Below, in pieces: positions 6,371 to 7,353 of a DNA stretch of 7,353 nt (its first letter is position 1; each line of letters opens with the position of its first letter). The position numbers and the translations under genes are program-made. This DNA comes from an uncultured Clostridia bacterium (GTDB lineage Bacteria > Bacillota > Clostridia > Oscillospirales > QAKW01), in assembly GCA_944387905.1 (NCBI GenBank), contig CALXGU010000072.1, positions 1 to 7,353 of the forward strand, given 5' to 3'. The notes beneath the pieces are model-generated. The model saw only the letters and a list, made by a program, of their open reading frames with translations, ran no database searches and was not told the DNA's origin.

Positions 6371-7353
6371 ATGGATACATTAAAACTCGGAGTCGCTTAT
6401 CATGGCAACAGACTGCTTTCAAGTGTTGAAAAGGACATGAAAGATATACTTGAGCATAATTTTAATTTGGTGGTACATATGATGTCTCATAATGACTGGA
6501 AACGCAGCAGTGATGTTATGAAAGACATATTCTCTGCAACTACCGGACTGGGTCTTGATCTGTGGGTAGACAACTGGGGACTTAACGGTACACCGGGCGA
6601 TACCTCTCATTTTCTTTGTTATTTTCCGGATGCTCATCAGTATTTTTCAAACGGTGAAATACGCCCGATAAACGTCTGTTATAATCATGAACGCTTTATT
6701 GAGTGGAGTAAGGAATGGATAGATAAGGTATATGATTGCGGCGGGAGAAAAATCTTTTGGGACGAACCTGCTATGCCTATAAAGGACGATGTGTTTGCAT
6801 GTGCATGTCCGCGCTGTAAAAAGCTGTTTGCCGAGCGTTTCGGGCGTGCTATGCCGGAGAAATTGGATAAAGACTGCATAGAATTTCAGGAGTGGACTAT
6901 TTACAATTATTTTAAGATCGTTACTGAATATGCAGCATCAAAGGGTATGGAGAATATCGTTTGCGTAATGCCGAGTAAAAATCATGGAATAAGTCTCAAC
7001 AATATAGATGTTTTGGGCAAATTGGAAACAATGAATAATATTGGCACAGATCCGTATTGGGTATCTCGCTCTAATCCAAAAACAGGAATAGATGTGTATG
7101 ATTTGGTATATAACAGTACACGTAAATGCCTGGATGTGTGTGAACGGTACGGAAAAGACCACAATATATGGATACAGGGGTACAATATACCTGCCGGTAC
7201 AGAGGAGGATATGGTATATGCCGCTGATGCGGCATATGACGCCGGTGCACGTACTATTCTGTATTGGGGTTATCGCGGTTCCGAGGGCAACGATTATCGT
7301 GCAAAACAGCCTGCTCTTGCATGGAAGACAATGGGAGACGCCATGGGCAGACT
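6371..7353 (+). CDS. Putative TIM-barrel glycosidase-like protein, 3' truncated by window end
   Basis: An open frame starts at ATG 6371 behind AGGGAGGT at 6357-6364 and continues without a stop for 327 codons to the window end. I do not recognise a named family. The sequence looks like a barrel enzyme: LGVAYHG at 6-12, LDLWVDNWGL at 62-71, IFWDEPAMPI at 128-137 at the end of a predicted strand, TDPYWV at 226-231 and ILYWGYRG at 296-303. After the D-E-P segment comes a cysteine cluster, CACPRC, at 144-149. A C-x-C-x-x-C cluster in a similar place binds structural zinc in GH42 beta-galactosidases and recurs in other TIM-barrel glycoside hydrolases. No signal peptide is visible, so it should be cytoplasmic. 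Linkage to the oxidoreductase and the AraC-type gene suggests glycoside or sugar-derivative processing. The catalytic residues are inferred, with Asp131/Glu132 the best candidates. Confidence 0.7.
   Translation, partial: MDTLKLGVAYHGNRLLSSVEKDMKDILEHNFNLVVHMMSHNDWKRSSDVMKDIFSATTGLGLDLWVDNWGLNGTPGDTSHFLCYFPDAHQYFSNGEIRPINVCYNHERFIEWSKEWIDKVYDCGGRKIFWDEPAMPIKDDVFACACPRCKKLFAERFGRAMPEKLDKDCIEFQEWTIYNYFKIVTEYAASKGMENIVCVMPSKNHGISLNNIDVLGKLETMNNIGTDPYWVSRSNPKTGIDVYDLVYNSTRKCLDVCERYGKDHNIWIQGYNIPAGTEEDMVYAADAAYDAGARTILYWGYRGSEGNDYRAKQPALAWKTMGDAMGR

Overview
The window looks like chromosomal DNA of a low-to-moderate G+C Clostridia member, most plausibly a gut or anaerobic Ruminococcaceae/Oscillospiraceae-type organism. 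This rests on strong Shine-Dalgarno sites, AT-rich spacers with near-consensus sigma-A promoters, the Firmicute-type L13-S9 gene pair, and a K+-dependent membrane pyrophosphatase of the Na+-pump type. No species can be named from the sequence alone.

Layout. (1) 1-910: the end of a ribosomal protein operon, rplM then rpsI, closed by a terminator. (2) 911-1762: a single-gene unit encoding a cytoplasmic glycerophosphodiester phosphodiesterase-family protein. It has two overlapping promoters built on a 10-bp tandem repeat and its own terminator. (3) 1763-4101: a single-gene unit for a 697-residue ion-pumping membrane pyrophosphatase. It has a textbook promoter (TTGACA, 17 bp, TATTAT), a strong terminator, and an unexplained 13-bp inverted repeat about 50 bp upstream of the promoter. 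(4) 4102-4362: a mostly non-coding convergent spacer containing the araC-side terminator and a weak hint of an eroded reading frame. (5) 4308-7353: an accessory, probably carbohydrate-related locus. An AraC-type regulator (minus strand) is divergent from a Gfo/Idh/MocA oxidoreductase. The oxidoreductase is followed 18 bp later by an unrecognised, probably TIM-barrel, glycosidase-like protein that runs off the window end.

How the genes work together. The first three units are housekeeping: translation, phosphodiester turnover, and pyrophosphate-driven ion pumping. The right-hand locus has the architecture of an inducible catabolic operon. A cupin-plus-HTH sensor sits across a 112-bp divergent control region from an NAD(P)-dependent sugar/polyol dehydrogenase-like enzyme and a putative glycoside-active enzyme with a C-x-C-x-x-C cluster. 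An inverted repeat (AATTCAA, 11 bp, TTGAATT) in that control region overlaps the best promoter elements on both strands and is the obvious operator candidate. The 3' partial gene is the least explained item and the best candidate for undescribed biochemistry. I saw no mobile element, CRISPR array, tRNA or rRNA.
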